Positions 47,541 through 55,824 of a stretch of 64,000 nucleotides of DNA are shown here, piece after piece. The position numbers were made by a program, and so were the translations under genes. The stretch is from Maritimibacter sp. Its GTDB lineage: Bacteria; Pseudomonadota; Alphaproteobacteria; Rhodobacterales; Rhodobacteraceae. Location of the stretch: contig NZNT01000025.1 in the NCBI GenBank assembly GCA_002695005.1, positions 1 through 64,000 of the forward strand, read 5' to 3'. Each line of letters opens with the position of its first letter. The first letter of the stretch is position 1. Under the pieces are notes generated by a model that saw nothing but the letters and a program-made list of their open reading frames with translations, was not told the DNA's origin and ran no database searches.

Positions 47541-48572
47541 ATGGAACATCCCGTCCGCGCCTATGCCGCCGCCACCCTCGCCCCGGTCGCCCTGATTGCG
47601 GCGGGCGCGCTGGCGGGCGGAGTGTGGGTCTGGGTGGCCTTCGCTTACATGACGGTTTTCACCTTTGCGATGGACCAACTCATCCGGGCGGTCGACACGC
47701 CCGCCGACCCGACGCGGGAGCTTCCGGCCGCCGACGGGCTGTCCGCCCTGCTGGCGCTCTTGCACTTCCCGCTCCTGTTTCTCGTCCTGCGCGCACTGGC
47801 CACCGGCGGGCTGCACCCGGCGACATGGTTCGCGCTCTTCGCCGCCGCGGGGCTGTTCTTCGGACAGGTGTCGAATTCCAACGCGCATGAGCTGATTCAC
47901 CGGTCCCGCCGCCCGCTCTTCGAGCTAGGCAAATGGGTTTATATCTCGCTCCTTTTCGGCCACCACACCTCGGCCCATACCAAGGTGCACCACCGCTACG
48001 CCGCCTCCCGGCAGGACCCGAACTCGGCCCGCGAGAACGAGGGGTTCTACGCCTTTTCCCGCCGCGCGTGGCTGGGCAGCTTCGTGGAAGGATACCGGGC
48101 TGAGAAAGCCGATCTTGCGAGACGCGGCACGGGCGGGGTCAATCCATACGTCATCTACTGCGCGGGTGCCCTCGCCTTCGTGCTGACTGCCACACTCGCC
48201 TTCGGTTGGGCAGGCCTTGGCGCCTACCTGCTCATTTCGTGGTACGCCACGACACAACTCCTGCTATCGGATTACGTCCAGCACTACGGCCTGACCCGCG
48301 CTACGCGTGCGAACGGCAAGCTGGAGCCTGTGGGGCCGCAGCACAGTTGGAACGCGGGCCACTGGTTCTCGCGCCACCTGATGCTCAACGCGCCACGCCA
48401 TTCCGACCACCACGCGCATCCGGCCCGCCCCTACCCGGCGCTCGCCGCCCATGACGACGCGCCAACGCTTCCCTCGACGCTGCCGGCGATGGCCGCCCTC
48501 GCGCTCTTTCCGAAACTCTGGCGCCGGGTGATGAACCCGGTGCTCGCCGCCCACAAAGGACGCCCCGCATGA
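47541..48572 (+). CDS. AlkB-like membrane di-iron hydroxylase (alkane 1-monooxygenase family)
   Basis: 343 residues, about 50 shorter than typical AlkB. It holds the histidine boxes of the family: NAHELIHRS (about 114-122), HHTSAHTKVHHRYA (about 139-152), YVQHYGL (about 249-255) and RHSDHHAHPARPYPAL (about 284-299). The first helices are at about 10-40. These His residues bind two irons and hydroxylate alkyl chains. No rubredoxin gene is next to it, and the ferredoxin is at 54930. The shortened N terminus suggests a different substrate, such as a lipid or fatty acid. The next gene overlaps its stop by ATGA. Confidence 0.86.
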   Translation: MEHPVRAYAAATLAPVALIAAGALAGGVWVWVAFAYMTVFTFAMDQLIRAVDTPADPTRELPAADGLSALLALLHFPLLFLVLRALATGGLHPATWFALFAAAGLFFGQVSNSNAHELIHRSRRPLFELGKWVYISLLFGHHTSAHTKVHHRYAASRQDPNSARENEGFYAFSRRAWLGSFVEGYRAEKADLARRGTGGVNPYVIYCAGALAFVLTATLAFGWAGLGAYLLISWYATTQLLLSDYVQHYGLTRATRANGKLEPVGPQHSWNAGHWFSRHLMLNAPRHSDHHAHPARPYPALAAHDDAPTLPSTLPAMAALALFPKLWRRVMNPVLAAHKGRPA

Positions 48573-48967
48573 TCCGCACTGCCCTCTTCGCCGCGCTCCT
48601 GCCGCTCGCCGCAACCGCCGCCGAGACCGAGCGCCTGACCCCGCAGCAATTCGAGGACTACGTCACCGGGAAAACCCTGATGTACGGTTTCGACGGCCAG
48701 CATTACGGGGGCGAGGATTACCTCCCCGACCGCAAGGTCCGCTGGTCTTTCCTCGATGGCCGCTGCAAGTCCGGCTACTGGTATCCGTCCGAAGGCGACA
48801 TCTGCTTCGTCTATGAGGACAACCCCGACCCGCAGTGCTGGTCCTTCTATCTGCGCGGCTCGACCCTCGTGGCGCAATTCGAGAACAACCCCGAATACGA
48901 AGAACTCTACGAGACGGGCGAGTCCGAAGAGCCGCTCCAGTGCCTCGGCCCCGAAGTCGGAGTCTGA
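48569..48967 (+). CDS. Small secreted Cys-containing protein, function unknown
   Basis: 132 residues. A signal peptide (about 1-18, ending ATAA/E) is followed by a mature domain with conserved-looking segments: FEDYVTGKTLMYGFDGQHYGG, DRKVRWSFLDGRCKSGYWYPSEGDICFVYED and QCWSFYLRG. The four Cys may form disulfides. The domain recalls small periplasmic proteins of Rhodobacteraceae, but no name is certain. Translational coupling to the AlkB-like gene (ATGA, 48569-48572) suggests co-expression. Repeat element copy A follows. Confidence 0.75.
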   Translation: MIRTALFAALLPLAATAAETERLTPQQFEDYVTGKTLMYGFDGQHYGGEDYLPDRKVRWSFLDGRCKSGYWYPSEGDICFVYEDNPDPQCWSFYLRGSTLVAQFENNPEYEELYETGESEEPLQCLGPEVGV

Positions 48968-48973
48968 CGCCCC

Positions 48974-49036
48974 GCTTCTTCGTTCCGCAAATACTTCGGG
49001 GGAGGCGCGCACCGCGCGACGGGGGCTGGCCCCCGA
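48974..49036 (+). repeat. Intergenic repeat element, copy A
   Basis: This copy starts 7 bases after the stop codon: CTTCTTCGTTCCGCAAATAC, then TCGGGGG, then CGGGGGCTGGCCCCCG (hairpin). Copy B at 53934-53980 has the same order of blocks. In both cases the element lies directly after a plus-strand stop. The 3' GC-rich hairpin may stop transcription or protect mRNA ends. Confidence 0.6.
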
Positions 49037-49107
49037 CCGCGACGACCTGCCGGAGGCAGGGCGGCGCAAATCCTGCGCGGGCGACAGCCCGCACCTTTTT
49101 CGACATT

Positions 49108-50688
49108 TCAGAAGAGCGAACCCTGCTCTGGCGGCGTATCCTTGGACTTTTTCGAGGTCTTGGACGGCGTCGATGGCTTGGGCGTCGCCTCGCCCGCGCC
49201 GCCGGCGACGTCCAGCCGACCATCCGCAAACTCGATTTCGAGCGCCTTGGCCGCCGCCGCGCCGTCGCGGGTCGTAACCACCGCCCCGTCGCCGCGCACC
49301 ACGGCATAGCCGCGCTTGAGCGTTTCGGTATAGCCCAGCGTCTGTCTCATTCGGTCGAGCGCATCGAGCCGCTTCTGCCAGCCCTCCACCTGCGCAAGTC
49401 CGACGCGCGAAAGCCGGGCTGCGAGCGCGTCGAAGTCCCGTTCCTTGCGCGCCCTCGCCTCCCCGATCCTCCCCGGGTCGAGGCGCGGCGTGAGGCGTGC
49501 GAGGTCGCGCCGCCGCGCCTCCACGGGCCGGGCCAGCGCCGGACCCAGCCGCCCCGCGCGGTCCGTCACGCGCTCGCGCAGCGTCGTCACGCGGTTGGTC
49601 AGGACCGAAGGCCGCAGCCCTCCCGAAGCCCGGTTCAATCGCACATCCTCATGGCGAACCTTGGCAATCAGCGCGGCGGGGAGCCGGTCGCCCGCCCGGT
49701 CGAGCCGCTGGCGCGGCGTATCGAGCAGCGCCTCGGCGCGCGGCAGGGCGCGGGCGAGGTCGGTGAGCCGCTGACCTCGCCGGGTGATGCCCTGCGTGAG
49801 CGCCGCGGTCAGCCGCGCCTCCTGCTCAGCAGCCCATGCAAGCAGATCGCGCCGCACCGGCACCGCGATCTCGGCGGCCGCCGTGGGGGTGGGCGCGCGC
49901 CGGTCGGCGGCATGGTCGATGAGGGTGGTGTCAGTCTCGTGCCCCACGGCGGAAATCAGCGGAATATCCGACGCCGCAGCGGCCCGAACGACGCTTTCCT
50001 CGTTGAAACCCCACAGGTCCTCGACCGACCCGCCGCCACGCGCCACGATCAGCAGATCCGGGCGCGGCAACGCCCCGCCCGGTGCCAGCGCATTAAAGCC
50101 CTCGATCGCGCGCGTCACTTCCGGCGCGCAACGCTCACCTTGCACGGCGACGGGCCAGATCAGGACTTTTCGGGGAAACCGCTCACGCAGCCGATGCAGG
50201 ATGTCACGGATGACCGCGCCCGAGGGCGATGTCACCACACCGATCACCTCCGGCAGGAACGGCAGGGGCCGCTTGCGCTCGGCTGCGAACAGCCCCTCGG
50301 CGGCCAGCGCCGCCTTGCGTTTCTCCAGCATCGCCATGAGCGCGCCCATTCCGGCGGGCGCGATATCGTCGATGACGATCTGGTATTTCGACTGCCCGGG
50401 AAAGGTGGTGAGCCGTCCTGTCGCGATCACCTCCATACCCTCTTCGGGCGGGGTCGCGATCCGGGCCATCACGCCCTTCCAGATCACACCCGAAAGCACG
50501 GCGCGGTCGTCCTTCAGATCGAGGTAGACATGGCCCGAGCGCGGGCGCGACACGCGCCCGACTTCGCCCCGAATGCGGACGTGGCCGAACTCCCCTTCGA
50601 TCATGCGTTTCACCGCCCCGGACAACTCCGAGACGGTGAATTCCGGGGCGTTGCCCCCGATGCCGGAATCTTCGATCAGGTCAGACAT
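49108..50688 (-). CDS. xseA: Exodeoxyribonuclease VII large subunit
   Basis: 526 residues. An N-terminal OB-fold (FTVSELSGAVKRMIEGEFGHVRIRGEV, GHVYLDLKDDRAVLSGVIW) precedes the catalytic domain with GVVTSPSGAVIRDILHRL, DLLIVARGGGSVEDLWGFNEE, and AVGHETDTTLIDHAADRRAPTPTAAAE. A long Arg/Ala-rich coiled-coil region (about 290-430) and a Lys/Ser/Pro-rich C-terminal tail follow. With XseB it degrades single-stranded DNA. It is 37 bp downstream of the PfpI-like gene on the same strand. Confidence 0.96.
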   Translation of the reverse strand: MSDLIEDSGIGGNAPEFTVSELSGAVKRMIEGEFGHVRIRGEVGRVSRPRSGHVYLDLKDDRAVLSGVIWKGVMARIATPPEEGMEVIATGRLTTFPGQSKYQIVIDDIAPAGMGALMAMLEKRKAALAAEGLFAAERKRPLPFLPEVIGVVTSPSGAVIRDILHRLRERFPRKVLIWPVAVQGERCAPEVTRAIEGFNALAPGGALPRPDLLIVARGGGSVEDLWGFNEESVVRAAAASDIPLISAVGHETDTTLIDHAADRRAPTPTAAAEIAVPVRRDLLAWAAEQEARLTAALTQGITRRGQRLTDLARALPRAEALLDTPRQRLDRAGDRLPAALIAKVRHEDVRLNRASGGLRPSVLTNRVTTLRERVTDRAGRLGPALARPVEARRRDLARLTPRLDPGRIGEARARKERDFDALAARLSRVGLAQVEGWQKRLDALDRMRQTLGYTETLKRGYAVVRGDGAVVTTRDGAAAAKALEIEFADGRLDVAGGAGEATPKPSTPSKTSKKSKDTPPEQGSLF

Positions 50689-50725
50689 GGGCGGACCATG
50701 CCCGACCCAGAGGCCGAAGAAAAGG

Positions 50726-51286
50726 TCAGGCCGCCTGACGGTGGTGCGTGCCCTCGTTCACCTCCTCCACGATCTTGTCGCAGAAGGCGTCGAGGTCGCC
50801 GGGGTTGCGCGAGGTGATGATGCCGTTGTCGGTCACCACGGCGCTGTCTTCCCACAGGCCGCCCGCGTTCTGCACGTCGGTCTTGACCGAAGGATACGAG
50901 GTCATGTGACGCCCCTTCGCGATCCCGGTCTCGACTAGCAGCCAGGGTGCGTGACAGACGGCTGCGATGGTCTTGCCGCCCGCGAAAGCCGCGCGCACGA
51001 AGGCCAGCGCCTCGGTATTGACCCGCAGCAGGTCGGGGTTGATCTGCCCGCCCGGCAGGACGAGTGCGTCGTAGTCCGCGGCCTTTGCGTCACCCAGCGC
51101 AAGATCGACCTTCACGGGGCGACCCCAGTCGCTCTCGTCCCAGCCGTTGATCTCGCCGCCTTCTGGCGCGATGACATGGACCTCGGCCCCGGCCTTCTTG
51201 AGCTTGTCGAGCGGCACTTCCAGCTCGGACTGTTCAAAACCGTGGGTGGCGAGGATGGCGATTTTCTTGCCGTTCAGATCGGACAT
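50726..51286 (-). CDS. Type 1 glutamine amidotransferase-like protein (PfpI/YhbO, DJ-1 superfamily)
   Basis: 186 residues. The nucleophile elbow is AAVCHAPWLLVETG (about 103-116, Cys106 region). The start is KIAILATHGFEQSELEVPLDKLKKAG, with the Glu that partners the Cys in ATHGFEQSEL. Members are stress-protective hydrolases or deglycases; the exact reaction is disputed. The open frame continues in-frame upstream to about 51913, but that part belongs to a different, frameshifted gene, and the real start is ATG 51286 with a GAGGACGTC ribosome site. Confidence 0.88.
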   Translation of the reverse strand: MSDLNGKKIAILATHGFEQSELEVPLDKLKKAGAEVHVIAPEGGEINGWDESDWGRPVKVDLALGDAKAADYDALVLPGGQINPDLLRVNTEALAFVRAAFAGGKTIAAVCHAPWLLVETGIAKGRHMTSYPSVKTDVQNAGGLWEDSAVVTDNGIITSRNPGDLDAFCDKIVEEVNEGTHHRQAA

Positions 51287-51313
51287 GACGTCCTCCTTTT
51301 CGTTTCCGTTGCC

Positions 51314-52008
51314 CTCTAAACGGACACCCCGTCGCCCCTGTTCCTGCCGCCGTTGCGCCCGGCCATCCCCCGCCGGCCAGTCGTTACCTGCGTCCGTGTC
51401 GTGGACGAAATAGTGGGCGCAGTCCGCCACGCCGCGTTGCCCGCGATGCACGGACACGCCAAGGCGCACCAGCGCGGCCGCGCCAACACTTGTGGTCGCG
51501 GCTCCCACGAGCGCGAAAGCGCGCAGTTCCTGTTGCACCTCGAACAGCACGAGACCGACGCCGAGGCACGAAAGCCCTGCGCCGATCCCCGCCCATATCC
51601 AAAGCGACCCGCGCACCGGGCGTCCCGGCCAATGTGTCTGGGGCAGGTGTTCCCCAAATTCCTCGGCGTAGCGTTGCCGTGCCGCGAGGTAGTGCAGCCG
51701 GTTGCGGACCTTGGCCGCCGGGCCGTCACTGACCGCGTGGCGAAACGGTCGCCCAAGCACGTCGTCGCAGAATGTCCCGTAATCCGGCAGCTGCAGATGG
51801 AGATGCCACGCATCGACAACGCGCGACGGCGTCAGCGGCTCGCGCGCCACCATCGCAAGATAGGCGAAGCGCAGATACTCGCGCACCGCCTTGCAGGCAA
51901 GACCGTGGGCCATCCCTGCTCGGTGGCCAGCCGATCCGCAAAGCCTTCCGCCCCGAGATTTCCGAAATCATACACCCCAATTCGTGCGCAGAGCGCCTCA
52001 TCGATCAT
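51314..52008 (-). pseudogene. Frameshifted membrane protein gene, glycine-rich-domain-protein-like
   Basis: The gene reads MIDEALCARIGVYDFGN...LATEQGW in one frame from 52008. It then continues in the -1 frame as AHGLACKAVREYLRFAYLAM...VVDAWHLHLQLPDYGTF...CDDVLGR, then a membrane segment (SLWIWAGIGAGLSCLGVGLVL). The break is at about 51912 in GGATGGCCCACG; one extra G would restore the frame. The frame then stays open into the PfpI gene. A glycine-rich ending (GMAGRNGGRNRGDGVSV then stop at 51316) lies in another frame, which suggests a second shift near 51390. The WHLHL and CDDVLGR motifs resemble GRDP-like proteins of unknown function. A sequencing error is possible. Confidence 0.6.
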
Positions 52009-52073
52009 GTCGCTACCTTGCCCCGGCCCCGCCATCTGCTATTCCCCGTGCAAAATAGTAAGGGACGTGCCCG

Positions 52074-53336
52074 ATGAACATCCTTATCCTCGGCGGCGGT
52101 GGCCGCGAACACGCCCTCGCCTGGGCCGTGATGCAGAACCCGAAATGCGACAAGCTGATCGTCGCGCCGGGCAATGCGGGCATCGCCCAGATCGCCGAAT
52201 GCGCCACCTTCGACGTCGAGGACGGCGAAAAGGTCGTCGACTTCTGCAACGTGAACGCCATCACCTTCGTCATCATCGGCCCCGAGGCACCGCTGGCAGC
52301 TGGCGTGTCGGATGCGCTCGAGGCTGCCGGCATCCTCGCCTTCGGCCCATCGCGCGCCGCGGCCCAACTCGAAGCCTCCAAGGCCTTCACCAAAGAGATC
52401 TGCGACGCGGCCAACGCGCCTACGGCCGCCTACGCCCACTTTACCGAAGCCGAACCTGCGAAAGCCTATATCCGCGAACAGGGCGCCCCCATCGTGGTCA
52501 AGGCCGACGGTCTGGCGGCCGGCAAGGGCGTGATCGTCGCGATGGACGAGGATACGGCGCTCGCCGCCATCGACGACATGTTCGGTGGCGAATTCGGTGC
52601 GGCAGGGGCCGAGGTGGTCATCGAGGAATTCATGACCGGCGAAGAAGGCTCGCTCTTCGTCCTGTCGGACGGCGAAACGCTCCTCCCCATCGGAACGGCG
52701 CAGGACCACAAACGCGTGGGCGACGACGACACCGGACCCAACACCGGCGGCATGGGCGCCTATTCCCCCGCTCCGGTCCTGACCGATGCCGTGGTGCAAA
52801 AGGCGATGGACGAGATCGTGGCCCCCACCATGCGGGTCATGTCCGAGCGCGGGAGGCCCTACAAGGGTGTGCTCTACGTGGGCCTGATGATCGAGGACGG
52901 CCAGCCCCGCCTCGTGGAATACAACGTGCGTTTCGGCGACCCTGAATGTCAGGTGCTGATGATGCGGCTGGGCGCACAGGCGCTCGACCTGATGCTGGCC
53001 TGCGCCGAAGGCCGCCTCGCGGGCCGTCAGGTGAATTGGGCCGACGACCACGCCATGACCGTGGTGATGGCGGCGAACGGCTACCCCGGCGCGTATGAAA
53101 AGGGGTCGGTAATCTCCGGACTCGACGCCATCGAGGAGACCTCGAAACAGATGGTGTTCCACGCCGGCACCCGCGAACGGGACGGCCAGATCACCGCCTC
53201 AGGCGGCCGCGTCCTCAACGTCACGGCGCGCGGCGACTCGCTGCAAGCGGCCCGCGACACGGCCTACGCGATGATCGACCAAATCGACTGGCCCGAGGGT
53301 TTCAACCGCTCCGACATCGGCTGGCGCGCACTCTGA
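52074..53336 (+). CDS. purD: Phosphoribosylamine--glycine ligase
   Basis: 420 residues. It joins glycine to phosphoribosylamine in step two of purine synthesis. It begins MNILILGGGGREHALAWAV (Gly-rich loop). It has the ATP-grasp motifs VVKADGLAAGKGVIVA (about 140-155), VVIEEFMTGEEGSLFVLSDG and DTGPNTGGMGAYSPAP, and the C-terminal VEYNVRFGDPECQVLMMRL. ATG 52074 follows AAGGGA. It is divergent from the frameshifted gene. The next plus-strand gene starts 2 bp after its stop. Confidence 0.97.
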   Translation: MNILILGGGGREHALAWAVMQNPKCDKLIVAPGNAGIAQIAECATFDVEDGEKVVDFCNVNAITFVIIGPEAPLAAGVSDALEAAGILAFGPSRAAAQLEASKAFTKEICDAANAPTAAYAHFTEAEPAKAYIREQGAPIVVKADGLAAGKGVIVAMDEDTALAAIDDMFGGEFGAAGAEVVIEEFMTGEEGSLFVLSDGETLLPIGTAQDHKRVGDDDTGPNTGGMGAYSPAPVLTDAVVQKAMDEIVAPTMRVMSERGRPYKGVLYVGLMIEDGQPRLVEYNVRFGDPECQVLMMRLGAQALDLMLACAEGRLAGRQVNWADDHAMTVVMAANGYPGAYEKGSVISGLDAIEETSKQMVFHAGTRERDGQITASGGRVLNVTARGDSLQAARDTAYAMIDQIDWPEGFNRSDIGWRAL

Positions 53337-53338
53337 GC

Positions 53339-53932
53339 ATGGCTGCGCCCGAGACATTCCGCTGGAAGCCCGCGCTGTTGGCCCGCGCGGATACCCTGAC
53401 AGTAGACGGCACCCGCCTCGCGCTCGACGACAACTGGACCCTCGACGCGGCCTTGGTCGAGGACGCGGCTTTCACCAACCAGGTGATCAAGGGCAACCGC
53501 ATGGTGCGCCTCGACCTCTACACACCAGAGCTGCGACGGTCGATCGGCTACACCGGCGGACGCGTCGGCTACGACGCCGATCCTGACGCCCGCACCCACC
53601 TCGCCGCCTGCGCCGCGACCCTGCGTGCGCTGGCCTTGGCGCGGCCCGGTCAGCAGATCGCACTCGGCGTGATCCGGGGCGGGCGCTGGGGCATGTTCCT
53701 CGTGGGGCTCGGCACGCTCCTCGGCGGCCTCATCCTCGCGGTCGCTGCGCTGGCCTCGGGCATCGGCTCGGACCGCTTGCTCGAAGCGGCGATCCCGACG
53801 CTGTTCCTGATCCTGTTGGGCGCCGTCCTCACCTATGGCAACTGGCCCTGGCGCAAACGCCCGCGCATCAATCCCGCAGCCCTGGCTGACACGCTTGATG
53901 AGATCCTGTCGCGAAGCGCGCCCGACGCCTGA
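53339..53932 (+). CDS. Hypothetical membrane protein, two helices
   Basis: 197 residues. The N-terminal 120 residues look like a soluble domain (FRWKPALLARADTLTVDGTRLALDDNWTLDAALV). Two hydrophobic helices (about 122-142 and 148-168) and a short cytoplasmic tail with RKRPRINPAALADTLDEILSR follow. I could not name a family. It starts 2 bp after purD, so it is probably co-transcribed. Repeat element copy B lies immediately downstream. Confidence 0.7.
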   Translation: MAAPETFRWKPALLARADTLTVDGTRLALDDNWTLDAALVEDAAFTNQVIKGNRMVRLDLYTPELRRSIGYTGGRVGYDADPDARTHLAACAATLRALALARPGQQIALGVIRGGRWGMFLVGLGTLLGGLILAVAALASGIGSDRLLEAAIPTLFLILLGAVLTYGNWPWRKRPRINPAALADTLDEILSRSAPDA

Positions 53933-53933
53933 T

Positions 53934-53980
53934 CTTCTTGGGTCCGAAAATACCTCGGGGGTGCGGGGGCTGGCCCCCGC
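53934..53980 (+). repeat. Intergenic repeat element, copy B
   Basis: CTTCTTGGGTCCGAAAATAC, then CTCGGGGGTG, then CGGGGGCTGGCCCCCG. It shares with copy A (48974-49036) the CTTCTT start, AAATAC, TCGGGGG and the final hairpin, but lacks about 16 bases of copy A's middle. It begins 1 base after a plus-strand stop codon. Confidence 0.6.
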
Positions 53981-54032
53981 TCAAGCCTGTGGGCCTATGC
54001 CCACGCCGCAACAACAAAGGTCCGTCTCCGCC

Positions 54033-54749
54033 TCACGCGCACTCAAGATACGGCGCGAAGCTCTCGGGCCCGGCATAGTCCCCGACCTCCGTAGACACCA
54101 GACCGGCCCCGTCCCAGATCGTCTCGACAATCCGGCTCCAGTCGGCATTGGCGGTAAGGATCGCAGGCGGCGTGCCCGCGCAATGGCGCACACCACCCTC
54201 GATTTCCGGCGTCCCGAGCAGGTGGTTCGTCACCCCCTCGACAGCGGCGACAGGTGTGAGCACGGCCTTGCCCCCATTCATCTCTACCCGCGCCAGCCGC
54301 AGGATGCGGGCGAGGTGTGGGCGGTCGACATAGGCAACCTCATCCACACCGTCCCCGTCGAAATCCGCGATCCCGGCGATGGCGAGCCAGCGGTGACGTT
54401 GCCCGATCGGTTGCGTGTTTCCGATGGGCCGCGCCCATTCCCCGTCAAAGTCGAAGATCTGCACCATCGCGCCCACCCGAAAGCCCGAGAGCACGGCGAC
54501 CACCTCCGGCGTGCCGTCGCCGTCGAAGTCGTGCAGCCGGGGGGCGGTATCCTCGAACACCGCACCGTCGAAGCGGATCACGTTATGGGAACCGTCATCG
54601 TAGTCGATACGCAGCCCGGCATATTCGCCGTTCTTCACTGCGCCATGTCCATAGGCATCGGTCGGCTCGACATAGGACGCGCCCGAGACGTCCTTGGCCT
54701 GGGCCGCGCCGGCGAGCGCGAGGACAGCGAGCGTGGAACGTATCAGCAT
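54033..54749 (-). CDS. Secreted FG-GAP/VCBS-like repeat protein
   Basis: 238 residues. A signal peptide (1-18, ending AAQA/K) is followed by beta-propeller-like repeats. Two EF-hand-like calcium loops are visible: DFDGDGTPEVVAV (about 83-95) and DFDGDGVDEVAYV (about 132-144). A Cys near the C terminus (ECA) and another in VRHCAG may pair. The FG-GAP family binds proteins or sugars outside the cell, but the ligand here is unknown. The start at 54749 was chosen for the signal peptide. Confidence 0.78.
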   Translation of the reverse strand: MLIRSTLAVLALAGAAQAKDVSGASYVEPTDAYGHGAVKNGEYAGLRIDYDDGSHNVIRFDGAVFEDTAPRLHDFDGDGTPEVVAVLSGFRVGAMVQIFDFDGEWARPIGNTQPIGQRHRWLAIAGIADFDGDGVDEVAYVDRPHLARILRLARVEMNGGKAVLTPVAAVEGVTNHLLGTPEIEGGVRHCAGTPPAILTANADWSRIVETIWDGAGLVSTEVGDYAGPESFAPYLECA

Positions 54750-54890
54750 GGAACCCTCCGCCTGTTCGCATCCATGCTGCCGGGCCAACGGCGCGAAGGC
54801 CAGCGCCGGGCGCCCTCGCCACGCAAACGTGACCGGCCGGGGCCGGGCGACTTTCCCGAGGACGCGCCTCAGGCGGGTCCGAGACGAGAG

Positions 54891-54911
54891 AGCGCGCGCG
54901 TCAGCGCGCAC
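54891..54911 (-). terminator. GC-rich hairpin between the ferredoxin gene and the VCBS gene
   Basis: GCGCGCGCGTCAGCGCGC can pair on itself (GCGCGC/GCGCGC arms). Its core is almost the same as the terminator at 30292-30318. No T run follows on the minus strand, so it may not stop transcription fully. Confidence 0.4.
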
Positions 54912-54929
54912 CGCTTGCCAACAGAGGGT

Positions 54930-55283
<354 letters not shown>

Positions 55284-55333
55284 CTAGCCAAGGGACGCGC
55301 AAGGGTCCACCCCGGTTCGCCACCTGTGCCGCC

Positions 55334-55367
55334 TTGCGCACCGCCCCAAAATGTTCTTACTTTGTTC
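55334..55367 (+). promoter_or_regulatory. LexA-type SOS box and promoter of the DnaE2-tail gene
   Basis: GTTC-N7-GTTC (55353-55356 and 55364-55367) is the alphaproteobacterial LexA consensus. It overlaps a promoter with TTGCGC (55334-55339), an 18-base spacer and TACTTT (55358-55363). The ATG at 55370 is 2 bases after the box, so the mRNA is probably leaderless. Damage control by LexA is inference from the match. Confidence 0.65.
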
Positions 55368-55369
55368 AC

Positions 55370-55762
55370 ATGCTCTACCCCGCCCCTCCCACCGCCCACG
55401 CCGGGCCACGCGGCTGGCCGCGCCCGCCCCACGCGGTGCCCCACCGGATGCTCGACCGGCCGCCTGAGGGCGCGCGGATCACGGTGGCCGGCCTCGTACT
55501 CGTCCGCCAACGTCCCGGCACCGCCAACGGGGTGGTGTTCATCACGCTGGAGGACGAGACGGGGATCGCCAACATCGTCGTCTGGCGTGCGGTTTACGAA
55601 CGCTTCCGTCGGGCGGTGGTCGCGGGTCGCTGTCTGCGCGTGACCGGAAAAATCCAGCGTCAGAGCGGCGTGGCCCATATCGTCGCGGATCAGGTCGAGG
55701 ATATCTCCTGGATGCTCGACAGCCTTGCGCAGCCCCCCGCCCGGTCCGCCTTCCAGGACTAG
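55370..55762 (+). CDS. OB-fold protein equal to the C-terminal tail of error-prone DNA polymerase DnaE2
   Basis: 130 residues. From residue 34 it reads GARITVAGLVLVRQRPGTAN, then GVVFITLEDETGIANIVVW and VTGKIQRQSGVAHIVADQVED. This is the stereotyped OB-fold end of DnaE2/ImuC. The PHP, palm and fingers parts are absent upstream, where only the promoter and the divergent ferredoxin lie. The first 33 residues are Pro/His-rich and not DnaE2-like. It could be a remnant of an imuA-imuB-dnaE2 operon that kept the SOS box, or a separate OB-fold gene that keeps this sequence. Its stop at 55762 is intact. Confidence 0.65.
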   Translation: MLYPAPPTAHAGPRGWPRPPHAVPHRMLDRPPEGARITVAGLVLVRQRPGTANGVVFITLEDETGIANIVVWRAVYERFRRAVVAGRCLRVTGKIQRQSGVAHIVADQVEDISWMLDSLAQPPARSAFQD

Positions 55763-55824
55763 CCCGGTTACACAAATCGCGCTATTGTCGCGCCAAACAG
55801 TCCGCAACAAGGACGCCGAGCAGT

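Noticed and set aside
50726-51913. A single 395-residue fusion of a membrane protein with the PfpI-like enzyme
   Set aside because: The upstream part matches a separate protein whose N terminus is in another frame, and the PfpI part has its own ATG and ribosome site at 51286.
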